Source: Prolixibacteraceae bacterium | GTDB lineage: Bacteria; Bacteroidota; Bacteroidia; Bacteroidales; Prolixibacteraceae | Reading direction: 5' to 3' | Assembly: GCA_023229575.1 (NCBI GenBank) | Contig: JALNYZ010000003.1 | Coordinates: forward strand, 248,001-312,000 | DNA: 64,000 nucleotides | Shown here: positions 26,214-34,604 of the stretch, one piece after another | Position numbering within the stretch: the stretch's first letter is position 1 | Layout: every line of letters starts with the position of its first letter | The notes under the pieces: generated by a model | What the model was told of the DNA's origin: nothing | What the model saw: the letters and a program-made list of their open reading frames with translations, nothing else | Databases searched by the model: none | Translations under genes and position numbers: made by a program

Positions 26214-27059
26214 ATGAAGCTTTTCAGGTCTATTAAGGAGTTGCAGCAAACGCTTGCTGCTGACAGAATTGCCGGACTTACCATCGGTTTTGTCCCGACG
26301 ATGGGCGCGCTACACCTGGGACATCTCTCACTGGTAGAGAGGGCCGGAAGGGAAAATGACCGGGTAGTCGTCTCCATTTTCGTCAATCCTACCCAGTTCA
26401 ATGATCCCCATGATTTGAGAATCTACCCAAGAACGCTGGATGCAGATATGGCTTTACTCTCAGGCTGTCGGTGTGATTATGTTTTTGCCCCTTCGGTTGA
26501 AGAGATCTATCCGGAGCCGGATACCCGGAAGTTTGACTTTGGTTCGTTGGGGTCGGTCATGGAGGGACATTTCAGACCGGGTCATTTTAACGGAGTTGCA
26601 CAAGTGGTGAGCAGATTGTTCGATCTGGTGAAACCAGGTAAAGCCTATTTCGGACTGAAAGATTTTCAGCAATATTCGATCATTAAAAATATGTGTTTGA
26701 TACTGAAGCTACCCATCGGGATTGTGGCTTGCGACATTGTCAGGGAAGCCGACGGACTTGCCATGAGTTCTAGAAATGCCTTGCTTACACCCGAACACAG
26801 GGCCGTTGCACCACAGATTTACAGTACTTTGCAACTTGCTTTGAAGGAAGCAGGCCATTTTGCACCGGATGTGGTCAAAAGACATGTTGCCGACAGAATA
26901 AATTCGCTAGGTTTGCTGAAGATTGAATACTTTGAAATTGTAGATGAATTAACGCTCAAAACTGTTTCTTCCTGGAAAAGGAAGGGAACAAAAGTCGGAT
27001 GTATTGCTGTTTTTGCGGGTAAGGTACGATTGATAGACAACATTATTTTTGCCAAATAA
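26214..27059 (+). CDS. panC: Pantothenate synthetase (pantoate--beta-alanine ligase)
   Basis: A 281-residue cytosolic enzyme that joins pantoate and beta-alanine with ATP. Motifs are complete: GFVPTMGALHLGHLSLVERA (HIGH-like), NPTQFNDPHDLRIYPRT, FRPGHFNGVAQVVSRLFDLV, YFGLKDFQQYSIIK and DGLAMSSRNALLT (KMSKS-like). The ATG at 26214 is preferred because the upstream TTG overlaps the promoter box. panD follows by 12 bases, so both last steps of the beta-alanine branch of pantothenate synthesis are coupled. Confidence 0.96.
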   Translation: MKLFRSIKELQQTLAADRIAGLTIGFVPTMGALHLGHLSLVERAGRENDRVVVSIFVNPTQFNDPHDLRIYPRTLDADMALLSGCRCDYVFAPSVEEIYPEPDTRKFDFGSLGSVMEGHFRPGHFNGVAQVVSRLFDLVKPGKAYFGLKDFQQYSIIKNMCLILKLPIGIVACDIVREADGLAMSSRNALLTPEHRAVAPQIYSTLQLALKEAGHFAPDVVKRHVADRINSLGLLKIEYFEIVDELTLKTVSSWKRKGTKVGCIAVFAGKVRLIDNIIFAK

Positions 27060-27071
27060 ATATTGTTCAAA

Positions 27072-27422
27072 ATGTTTATAGAAGTTTGCAAGTCGAAAAT
27101 TCACAGGGTGACGGTAACGGGGGCAGACCTCCAGTATGTTGGGAGTATTACCATTGATGAAGAGTTGATGAATGCCGCCAACCTGATCGAGAACGAGAAA
27201 GTTCAGATTGTCAACATCAACAATGGTGAGAGATTTGAGACTTACGTAATTCGGGGGAGAAGAAAATCCGGTGACATCATTCTCAATGGCCCCGCGGCCC
27301 GCAAAGTTGTTGTAGGTGATGTGATCATCATCGTCTCATATGCATCTATGGATTTCGAAGAGGCTAAAACCTTTGAACCGTGGATTATTTTTCCTGATAC
27401 GGAAACCAACAGACTCGTTTAA
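27072..27422 (+). CDS. panD: Aspartate 1-decarboxylase proenzyme
   Basis: A 116-residue pyruvoyl enzyme that makes beta-alanine from aspartate. The self-cleavage site YVGS (Gly24-Ser25) gives the pyruvoyl group; KIHRVTVT, NGERFETYVI and LNGPAARKVVVGDVIIIVSYA are typical. I chose the ATG at 27072 (MFIEVCKSKIHR); a TTG at 27063 would add three residues. It sits between panC and radA in one short-spaced unit. Confidence 0.95.
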   Translation: MFIEVCKSKIHRVTVTGADLQYVGSITIDEELMNAANLIENEKVQIVNINNGERFETYVIRGRRKSGDIILNGPAARKVVVGDVIIIVSYASMDFEEAKTFEPWIIFPDTETNRLV

Positions 27423-27424
27423 AT

Positions 27425-28795
27425 TTGGCAAAGCTAAAAACATCGTACGTCTGCCAAAATTGCGGATATGCCTCACCCAAATGGATCGGACATTGCTCCT
27501 CCTGCGGTGAGTGGAACAGTTTCCAGGAAGAGGTATCCCTGCCGGCTAAAGGCCAATCCTCTTTTTCTGGTACCGCTACTTCTTCCAGGCCTGTTACCCT
27601 CAGCGAGATCGATCTTTTGGAACTTCCGCGGATAGATACCAGCAATAGCGAGTTCAACAGGGTATTGGGTGGCGGAATGGTACCCGGCGGACTAATCCTG
27701 CTGGGAGGTGAGCCGGGCATTGGAAAGTCGACCCTCGTCATGCAGATTGCATTGCAGTTACACCACCGAAAAGTTCTTTATATCTCGGGGGAAGAGAGTT
27801 TGCAGCAGTTGAAAATGAGGGCTGAAAGGTTGGAAGGAGAGAATCCTACCTGTCTATTCCTGTGCGAAACAGTCCTGGAATCAGTCCTTTTGCACATAGA
27901 GAGGGAATCCCCAGACCTTGTGATCATCGACTCCATTCAAACAGTTAGCAGCGAGGCCATTGAATCGACTGCAGGAAGTGTTACGCAGATCAGGGAGTGT
28001 ACCATTGCCATCATGAAGCTGGCAAAGTCCAGAAATATCGCCGTTATCCTGATCGGCCATATCAACAAGGAGGGAAGCCTCGCAGGGCCCAAGGTGCTGG
28101 AACACATTGTCGATACTGTATTGCAGTTCGAAGGAGACAGAAATCATCTTTACCGGATTGTCAGATCTGTCAAAAACAGATTTGGCTCCACTTCGGAACT
28201 CGGAATTTATGAGATGCAGCAATCCGGTCTGCGCGAGGTCGGCAATCCATCAGAAATGCTGCTCTCATCGCACAACGAAGGGCTTAGCGGAACCTCAACA
28301 GCCGCCGCGATCGAGGGGATGCGCTCTTTTTTGATAGAGGTTCAGGCACTGGTAGGCTCAGCAGCGTACGGTACGCCACAGCGTTCTGCAACCGGGTTTG
28401 ACCTGAGAAGGATGAACATGCTTTTGGCAGTTCTTGAGAAGAGGGCCGGATTCAAACTAATGGTCAAAGATGTCTTTCTCAATATCGCCGGGGGATTAAA
28501 AGTGGATGACCCTGCCATGGATCTGGCTGTGATTTGTGCCATCCTTTCTTCCAATTTTGATGTTGCCATCGACAAGGGTATCGCCTTTTCAGGGGAGATT
28601 GGATTAACAGGCGAGATAAGACCCGTTGGCAGGGTTGAACAACGCATTGCCGAAGCCCAGAAACTGGGATTTAAGGAGATTTACATCTCGAAATACAACA
28701 AGGGGGTAGACTTCTCCCGTTTCGAAATTAAAATCCACCAGATCGAACGAGTGGAGAAACTGGTCAGAACCCTCTTTGGGAATACTAAAATTTGA
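27425..28795 (+). CDS. radA: DNA repair protein RadA
   Basis: A 456-residue RecA-like branch-migration helicase. An N-terminal zinc finger (Cys10, 13, 24, 27: CQNCGYASPKWIGHCSSC), Walker A GGEPGIGKST (94-102), the RadA KNRFGS motif and a Lon-protease-like C-terminal domain are present. The start must be TTG at 27425, because the first in-frame ATG is at residue 85, after the zinc finger. The last seven codons (LFGNTKI) lie in the left arm of a perfect palindrome shared with the 3' end of gldN, so the native C-terminus has probably been replaced. Confidence 0.94.
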   Translation: MAKLKTSYVCQNCGYASPKWIGHCSSCGEWNSFQEEVSLPAKGQSSFSGTATSSRPVTLSEIDLLELPRIDTSNSEFNRVLGGGMVPGGLILLGGEPGIGKSTLVMQIALQLHHRKVLYISGEESLQQLKMRAERLEGENPTCLFLCETVLESVLLHIERESPDLVIIDSIQTVSSEAIESTAGSVTQIRECTIAIMKLAKSRNIAVILIGHINKEGSLAGPKVLEHIVDTVLQFEGDRNHLYRIVRSVKNRFGSTSELGIYEMQQSGLREVGNPSEMLLSSHNEGLSGTSTAAAIEGMRSFLIEVQALVGSAAYGTPQRSATGFDLRRMNMLLAVLEKRAGFKLMVKDVFLNIAGGLKVDDPAMDLAVICAILSSNFDVAIDKGIAFSGEIGLTGEIRPVGRVEQRIAEAQKLGFKEIYISKYNKGVDFSRFEIKIHQIERVEKLVRTLFGNTKI

Positions 28796-28850
28796 AAGTT
28801 AAAAACGGGGTTCCCCGTTTTTAACTTTCAAATTTTAGTATTCCCAAAGA
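28773..28850. terminator. Perfect 38 bp palindrome / bidirectional terminator
   Basis: Arms 28773-28810 and 28813-28850 are exact reverse complements with a 2-base loop (TT). The left arm encodes the radA C-terminus; the right arm encodes the last five codons of gldN (DLWEY). The stem core TTAAAAACGGGG/CCCCGTTTTTAA with flanking runs should terminate transcription from both sides. Confidence 0.9.
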
Positions 28851-29716
28851 TCCTGCTCGTAATCGAAGATAGCGTTTTTGATCCTTTCCGATTCTTTTGA
28901 TGCATATTCGTCGGAAGCGTAATCCAGGACGGCACGGTTGTCGTATGTATTTTCCTCTTTAACGATGTAGCCATCGAATTGTCTGATCAGGAAAAGATCA
29001 TCGAAACTGAAATTTCTTGCACCATTCCTGGTATTGAGAACCTCATTTTTTGCCAGAAGAGGCCTGATTTCGGGATAAAAAACCCAAAAGAGCTTTTTTC
29101 TGAGTGTAACTTCTTGGTTTACATCCTCATCGCGGTAATAAAGACGGATGGGGCAAAGGCCTAGTATCCTGACCTGAAGGGTCGATTTTTGTTTGTCGAA
29201 ATACCAGATTTCCTTAATAAGCAATTGTTTTACCTCTTCGGTAGGTATCTCCTGCTGAACTTTAACATCTTCCATTTGACCGGTTTCGAAGTTTCTCCGC
29301 TGGACCGTTTTGGTTGTGGCGCCAAATTGCGCTTTCACCTGATCATAGCTGACAGGAACCGCAAACTCATTTTCATCGTTGGCAGGAGGATCAAAGGCAG
29401 GAAAGGTATTGTCCTTAATTCCTTTCAACAGGAGGTTAATCAGGTTTAAACGACCTTGAATTTCAACCTTCGGAAAGTAGAATTGCTGGTTCATCTTCTC
29501 GCGCATGTCGATCAACCTCCAAACAGTCTTGGACCAAGCTACGTCTGCCTCTCTCACACCAGGCAACGGCGCCGGTTTGCGTTCGATGTTATTCTTCTTC
29601 TCATATAAGCCGGCATTCCTGTTTAGGACCATATTCTCAATGCCTTGACCCATCAGGGTACTGAAGGTCGAAGCACAGGTTAAAAAAATCAATAAGAAAA
29701 ACAATTTATGTTTCAT
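28835..29716 (-). CDS. gldN: Gliding motility / T9SS protein GldN (PorN)
   Basis: A 293-residue periplasmic protein with a signal peptide (MKHKLFFLLIFLTCASTFSTLMG). GldN/PorN forms rings with GldK on the periplasmic side of the outer membrane and contacts GldM. Seen: ADVAWSKTVWRLIDMREKMNQQFYFP, EIWYFDKQKSTLQVRILGLCPI, FDDLFLIRQFDGYIVKE and RIKNAIFDYEQDLWEY, all family-typical. It is the last gene of gldKLMN, 2 bases after gldM. Confidence 0.95.
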   Translation of the reverse strand: MKHKLFFLLIFLTCASTFSTLMGQGIENMVLNRNAGLYEKKNNIERKPAPLPGVREADVAWSKTVWRLIDMREKMNQQFYFPKVEIQGRLNLINLLLKGIKDNTFPAFDPPANDENEFAVPVSYDQVKAQFGATTKTVQRRNFETGQMEDVKVQQEIPTEEVKQLLIKEIWYFDKQKSTLQVRILGLCPIRLYYRDEDVNQEVTLRKKLFWVFYPEIRPLLAKNEVLNTRNGARNFSFDDLFLIRQFDGYIVKEENTYDNRAVLDYASDEYASKESERIKNAIFDYEQDLWEY

Positions 29717-29718
29717 TT

Positions 29719-31260
29719 CTAATTAATTTTAAAACTGATCGCGGATAGGTTTCTTGTAAGTCCATCTTCACCTTTGGCAACAATGTTGTCGATGTAAAGG
29801 CGGTCACCACGGGTCAGTCTGTTAAACACATCCCTTTGTTCCTGCGTAAATTTTGCACCATTGGCATGTTTTTCCACAACAAATCCCCCCTTTGAGGTGG
29901 AGACGTCAAACGAGAGTACCTGAAATTTCATTTCGAAATCAAATTCAGGAATATCTGCATATACGCCTGTTTCACCACTCAGTTCATTCCTTGAAATATT
30001 ACCCGCGTTTTTACCGGCAACCGTTGCTATCGGATTTGGAACGCGTTTAACCCTGAACTCAGTAGTACCAATCTGTTTGACAACTTTGTCAACTGTGGCG
30101 CTCACAGTAATATAAGATTTTTCCGTAAGCTTCTCCGGATAGGCCAAAAATCCATCAGCCGTTTTTTCAATCCGTCCGTTTTTCATGGTCACACTAATGT
30201 CCCTGGAAGAAATTCCGGGTACGGAAACCGATATTGGATTGGGCAGGCCAAAGTAAAGAATATTCATCTTGGTCGGGGATACAGTCATGGAAGGTTTTGC
30301 AACCTGGTACTCTTGCTCGAACGGATATTGTACTATCTGTCCGTTGGGATTTTTGAAATTGATGATACCCTTCCAGGTAACGGTCCCTTCTGTTCCGGCA
30401 TTTGCCTTATACAAACCTGCGTTTTCACCGGGGATAATGGGCAACTTACTGCCGTTGACAATAATATCCGGTACTGCGGTGGTATCAATAGCAGAGATGA
30501 AAACCTTTGCCTCGTAAACATCTCCCTGAAGTACGTAATTAGACTTCGCGATGACCTGGGCCTTCAGATTGTTGAATTTGAAGGAGGAGGCATCGATCTT
30601 TGTGTAGTAATAATTGATAACATCCGATTCGGTTTTCCGGATATCACTTTGCAATTTTGACATCAAAGTAACCACAGCAATCAATGGGTAACCCTGAAAT
30701 TTGTTGCTCTCCCAGGATGGTGTACTTCCCTCCTTAACGGGCGGATTTGAAGTATCGAGACTCTTGCTGACAGAATTAATCAAAGTAGTCTGGCTGGGGT
30801 CGATGTTGGAAAGCAGGAAGGAACGATAATCTTCCACTGCTTTTTTCAGCAAAGCTCCATTTTTCTTGGTCATCATCACCTCTTCGGCATATTGCAGGTC
30901 TTCCTTGTTTACGATGCTGTCGATTCTTCCGTTAGGACCATCTGCCTTCTTAACAATCATCTCCTTGAAATGGGTAATGTAATTGTACAAGGTATCGGTA
31001 TGCTCTTTGATCTTTAGAACGGTACGGTTCAATTCTCCCACTTTTTCAGGATTCTCGAGGGCCGCACTGCTGAAGTCGTTGTACACGCCTCGATTTTGGC
31101 TATTGACAGTTTCTATTGTCTCCATGATTCCCTTGTCAACCAACTCAAATGCATCCACCACCGATTTATCGACATTGAGTGCAAGCATTGCCGTAAGAAC
31201 CAGGTACATCAGGCTGATCATTCGTTGCCGGGGCGTTTCCGGACAGTTTTTTACTCCCAT
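29719..31260 (-). CDS. gldM: Gliding motility / T9SS protein GldM (PorM)
   Basis: A 513-residue inner-membrane protein, normal length. GldM dimers pass from the GldL motor across the periplasm to GldK/GldN. The N-terminus MGVKNCPETPRQRMISLMYLVLTAMLALNVDKSVVDAF is highly characteristic: one span that crosses GldL, followed by helical then four beta domains (KPSMTVSPTKMNILYFGLPNPISVSVPG in the third). Confidence 0.96.
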   Translation of the reverse strand: MGVKNCPETPRQRMISLMYLVLTAMLALNVDKSVVDAFELVDKGIMETIETVNSQNRGVYNDFSSAALENPEKVGELNRTVLKIKEHTDTLYNYITHFKEMIVKKADGPNGRIDSIVNKEDLQYAEEVMMTKKNGALLKKAVEDYRSFLLSNIDPSQTTLINSVSKSLDTSNPPVKEGSTPSWESNKFQGYPLIAVVTLMSKLQSDIRKTESDVINYYYTKIDASSFKFNNLKAQVIAKSNYVLQGDVYEAKVFISAIDTTAVPDIIVNGSKLPIIPGENAGLYKANAGTEGTVTWKGIINFKNPNGQIVQYPFEQEYQVAKPSMTVSPTKMNILYFGLPNPISVSVPGISSRDISVTMKNGRIEKTADGFLAYPEKLTEKSYITVSATVDKVVKQIGTTEFRVKRVPNPIATVAGKNAGNISRNELSGETGVYADIPEFDFEMKFQVLSFDVSTSKGGFVVEKHANGAKFTQEQRDVFNRLTRGDRLYIDNIVAKGEDGLTRNLSAISFKIN

Positions 31261-31279
31261 AAGGGTTGCGAGTTATTGA

Positions 31280-32254
31280 TTAACCTTTTATATTCATAGC
31301 GCCCAGCATATTGCCATAAACCTGATTCAGTGCTTCCAGATTTTTGTTCATTCGCTCGGTCAGTTGATGGTATTTCTTAGCCTCCTCCAATGTTCCTGTT
31401 ACCAGTTGTTGTAATCCTGCCTGGTCCACTACACTTTTGGCAGCAGAGTCTGTCAGTTTTTTAACATTTTGCAGATGAAGTTCATAGGATGAGTTAAGAG
31501 AGGCCAGACTGGAATTCATCTTGGAAATCTCTCCTGAGTAGTGCTTCGAATTTTCGCTGAGCGATGAAAAGTCCTTTTGAACGGACTCGGTAAACTCCTT
31601 GTATGAGGCGGATAGCTTCTCGCTTGTTGAAGCCAGCTGATGATTGATTTTCTTCGTGGAATCGGTGAACGATTCTGCCATTTCCCTTGATGAAGTTGAT
31701 ATCAGCTTCGAGGAGTGCTCATAGCTGTGTACCAAATCCCCGAGGGAGTGTTCAACGGCCTGGGTAGCCTTGTTGTTCACTTCAGAGAAGGTATTCATCG
31801 ACAGTGAAGCGTTGCCAAGATTGCGTACGTACATTTCGGTCGCAAGGGTAGCGCTGGAAATTTCAGAGATACCTTTGGCCGTGTTGGTCAAATCCTGCAA
31901 GCCTTTTTTGAGTTTGGCCAGCATGTCGGGCGTAATTTCTGCTTTTTCAAGCATTTCATCCAATCCACCGGTTGCAGATTTGGCAGGAAGATCAAGCTCC
32001 TCATCAAAATCGTAATCGGGGTTCAATTGCGGATAGACCTTGGTCCAATCCGGGATTTCAACCATAGGTTCAAAAGCAGAAAGAAAGAAGATCAATGCTT
32101 CGCACGACATTCCGATCATGAGCATATAACTTCCACCGGTCCAGTGCTCCAGTTTGAATAACGCTCCCAGCAGTACGACGGATGCGCCGATGCTGTAGAA
32201 GTAATTCATGGTGGATCTCCATTTGTGAGAGTGTGTCAATTCAGCTAATCCCAT
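31280..32254 (-). CDS. gldL: Gliding motility / T9SS motor protein GldL (PorL)
   Basis: A 324-residue protein with two N-terminal membrane spans (about 16-35 and 41-60; MLMIGMSCEALIFFLSAFEP contains the buried Glu thought to conduct protons) and a long cytoplasmic coiled-coil tail. GldL pentamers with GldM dimers form the proton-driven motor that energises T9SS. The length fits the longer PorL-type version of non-flavobacterial members. Confidence 0.95.
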   Translation of the reverse strand: MGLAELTHSHKWRSTMNYFYSIGASVVLLGALFKLEHWTGGSYMLMIGMSCEALIFFLSAFEPMVEIPDWTKVYPQLNPDYDFDEELDLPAKSATGGLDEMLEKAEITPDMLAKLKKGLQDLTNTAKGISEISSATLATEMYVRNLGNASLSMNTFSEVNNKATQAVEHSLGDLVHSYEHSSKLISTSSREMAESFTDSTKKINHQLASTSEKLSASYKEFTESVQKDFSSLSENSKHYSGEISKMNSSLASLNSSYELHLQNVKKLTDSAAKSVVDQAGLQQLVTGTLEEAKKYHQLTERMNKNLEALNQVYGNMLGAMNIKG

Positions 32255-32279
32255 AATTATATTTGTTTTTCAGTAAGGG

Positions 32280-33626
32280 TTAAAATTCATCACCAAATGA
32301 AGAACGGACACACCTGAAACCAACATACGATTTTGCCGTATCCTGGTATTCATAAGTGCGGGTCCCGACCTGGATGTAATACGCAATGTCTTTCCATGAG
32401 CCTCCCCTGATCACCTTCCGCTTCATGGCTGGAGGATCGGCTGAGAGTGCATTGTACTCGAAATTTGGATTCAAGTCGTGCATGAAATTGTAGGTAGATT
32501 CGTCATAAGCGGTAATGGTCCATTCCGCCACATTCCCTGCCATATCATACAGACCGTACCCATTAGGTTCATAGGTGGCAACTTTGATGGCTGCCTTTCC
32601 TCCATCGTCACTGTAGTTCCCCCGCATGGGTTTAAAGTTGGCCAAAAAACAGCCGGTCTTTGATCGGGTGTAGTACCCGCCCCAGGGATACATTGAATTA
32701 TCCAACCCACCTCTGGCTGCCAGTTCCCATTCTGCTTCTGTTGGAAGGCGATAATCTTGAACAGCGTAATCACCTCTGTTTGATAAGCTTTGATTTTTTA
32801 AATTCGTCCGCCACATACAAAAAGCCTTTGCCTGTTTCCAGTTGACCCCTACCACTGGATAGTCATCGAATCCGGGATGGGAGAAGTACATTTTTGTCCA
32901 GGGTTCGTTAAAGGCATAGGTAAAATCGCGGATCCAGACCAAGGTATCTGGGTAAATATTGACCGCATCGGTCATTACAAAGCTGCCCCGATTCTGAATC
33001 GGACTGACTTTACCGTTCAGGTCGACAATACTGCCGGTGTATGCTTGCTTGGTAAAGTCGTATGAATTTTGGCGACGGGCAGCCTGCTGCAAGTCTACCC
33101 AATAATAATTGTAGTTTAACTTCCTGACATCAAGCTCTTTTTTTCCGAATATCCTCTCGCTCTTGTCGTAATAGAGTTGTTCCAATTCGGGTATGTATTC
33201 CGCTTTTCGCCAGTTGAGCCTGATATCCCAATCAAGGATGACGGGATCGATGGGATCACCTCTTCTGGTCGTTGTTGGCTTAAACTCAGGAAATTTTTGA
33301 GATAACAAATCCCTCGCGATGGAATCCCTTACCCAATAGACAAACTGACGGTACTCGTTATTGGTAATTTCAGTATCGTCCATCCAAAAGGTGGCAAGGT
33401 CAACCGTTCGGGTAGGTGATGTGGCGCCGGTAATGTCCTGGTCGGAAGGCCCCATATTGAAACTTCTGCCGGGAATCAGTACCATTCCAAGAGGGGTCGG
33501 TTCGAGGTATTTGCCCCGTTTCTGTACCCCCACCAATTCACCGTTGCCGGAATTGTGACATCCGGAAACCAGCAGCATGACTGAAACGCTGCCATAAGCA
33601 AACAATCGTTTTATCGTTCGACTCAT
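32280..33626 (-). CDS. gldK: Gliding motility / T9SS lipoprotein GldK (PorK)
   Basis: A 448-residue lipoprotein: MSRTIKRLFAYGSVSVMLLVSGC with the lipid Cys near 23, then an FGE-sulfatase-fold domain (GMVLIPGRSFNMGPSDQD, DDTEITNNEYRQFV, DYRLPTEAEWELAARGG, GMAGNVAEW-like YDMAGNVAEWT, RKVIRGGSWKD). GldK rings with GldN sit at the outer membrane. The start at 33626 is chosen over 33650 because a -7 box (33653-33660) lies almost on the upstream candidate. Confidence 0.95.
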   Translation of the reverse strand: MSRTIKRLFAYGSVSVMLLVSGCHNSGNGELVGVQKRGKYLEPTPLGMVLIPGRSFNMGPSDQDITGATSPTRTVDLATFWMDDTEITNNEYRQFVYWVRDSIARDLLSQKFPEFKPTTTRRGDPIDPVILDWDIRLNWRKAEYIPELEQLYYDKSERIFGKKELDVRKLNYNYYWVDLQQAARRQNSYDFTKQAYTGSIVDLNGKVSPIQNRGSFVMTDAVNIYPDTLVWIRDFTYAFNEPWTKMYFSHPGFDDYPVVGVNWKQAKAFCMWRTNLKNQSLSNRGDYAVQDYRLPTEAEWELAARGGLDNSMYPWGGYYTRSKTGCFLANFKPMRGNYSDDGGKAAIKVATYEPNGYGLYDMAGNVAEWTITAYDESTYNFMHDLNPNFEYNALSADPPAMKRKVIRGGSWKDIAYYIQVGTRTYEYQDTAKSYVGFRCVRSSFGDEF

Positions 33627-33652
33627 ATTTTGTGAACCAATTTTTTCCATTC

Positions 33653-33660
33653 CAAAGTTA
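33653..33660 (-). promoter_or_regulatory. -7 promoter box of gldKLMN
   Basis: On the reverse strand TAACTTTG (TAnnTTTG) overlaps the porP stop codon. Transcription would start near 33646, giving a ~20-base leader to the gldK ATG at 33626. It suggests that gldKLMN can be expressed separately from porP. Confidence 0.65.
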
Positions 33661-34599
33661 TAAAAACCTTACACTTTTGGTTTTTTGACCTCTATTTTTA
33701 TTTATAAGAACAGCGTATGAGATAAAAAGTTCATGAGAACCAGAGTTATAGCTTGATAAAACGGAAGTACCCATATCATAGGAATAGCCTATTTTTAATC
33801 CGTTAAGCATCTCAAATCCCAGAAATACTACTGCCGCATCTTTGATTCTGTACCCAATTCCTCCCCAAAACCGCTTATTGTACCGAAGCAACAGATCAAG
33901 GTCCACCTGGGAAGTCGTACCTGTTGTTTTAATTAAGAACGAGGGCTGAACGAGAAACCGATCGTCGTTCATTTCAAGATTATAGCCTCCGGTACAATAA
34001 AAATGCCTTCTTAGCGAATACTGGCCTTTCTCCTCGAACGCAAATGAGGGCTGGTTGATGTGTGTTGATGACAGGGCCAGGTAATATTTTTTATGTTTGT
34101 AAAATAAACCTGCCCCAAAATCTGCCAATACACCATTTACCTCTTGTTTTGGTAGTGAAGGATCGGATCCGTCGATAAGATCACCACCCTGGGAATCTGA
34201 CCAGCCAGGACTTAAATTTTTATTCATCAGGCCGGCAGAAATCCCGCATCCCAACATTCCCTGCGCGAGCGGAAAGCGATAGGCGTAACAGATACCGAAT
34301 GAGACATTTTTTTCATATCCTATGGCATCTTTCACTACCGTGAAGCCTAAACCGTCTGCATTTCCAAGCAATTTGACAGAACCTTCCGACTGAAAAACCG
34401 TTGTTACCGGCGCCCCTGGAAAACCAACCCATTGTTGCCTGTTGAGGAGCGCAAGGTTAATTTCGCCTGAATTTCCTGCAACTCCGGGATTAATCATCAA
34501 GTGGTTAAACATGTACTGACTAATCTGCGGATCTTGCTGTGCACTCGCGGCGAATGTACATATATTTAATAAAATCCACAAAAATCCACGAATTTTCAT
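33658..34599 (-). CDS. porP: PorP/SprF family outer-membrane protein
   Basis: A 313-residue type IX secretion-associated barrel. The ATG at 34599 (MKIRGFLWILLNICTFAASAQQ) gives a clean signal peptide; the TTG at 34608 is unneeded. The hallmark QDPQISQYMFNHLMINPGVAGNSGEINLALLNRQQWVGFPGAP follows. PorP-type proteins tether gldKLMN or anchor effectors at the cell surface. It lies directly upstream of gldK, the common arrangement. Confidence 0.93.
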   Translation of the reverse strand: MKIRGFLWILLNICTFAASAQQDPQISQYMFNHLMINPGVAGNSGEINLALLNRQQWVGFPGAPVTTVFQSEGSVKLLGNADGLGFTVVKDAIGYEKNVSFGICYAYRFPLAQGMLGCGISAGLMNKNLSPGWSDSQGGDLIDGSDPSLPKQEVNGVLADFGAGLFYKHKKYYLALSSTHINQPSFAFEEKGQYSLRRHFYCTGGYNLEMNDDRFLVQPSFLIKTTGTTSQVDLDLLLRYNKRFWGGIGYRIKDAAVVFLGFEMLNGLKIGYSYDMGTSVLSSYNSGSHELFISYAVLINKNRGQKTKSVRFL

Positions 34600-34604
34600 C
34601 TGTC

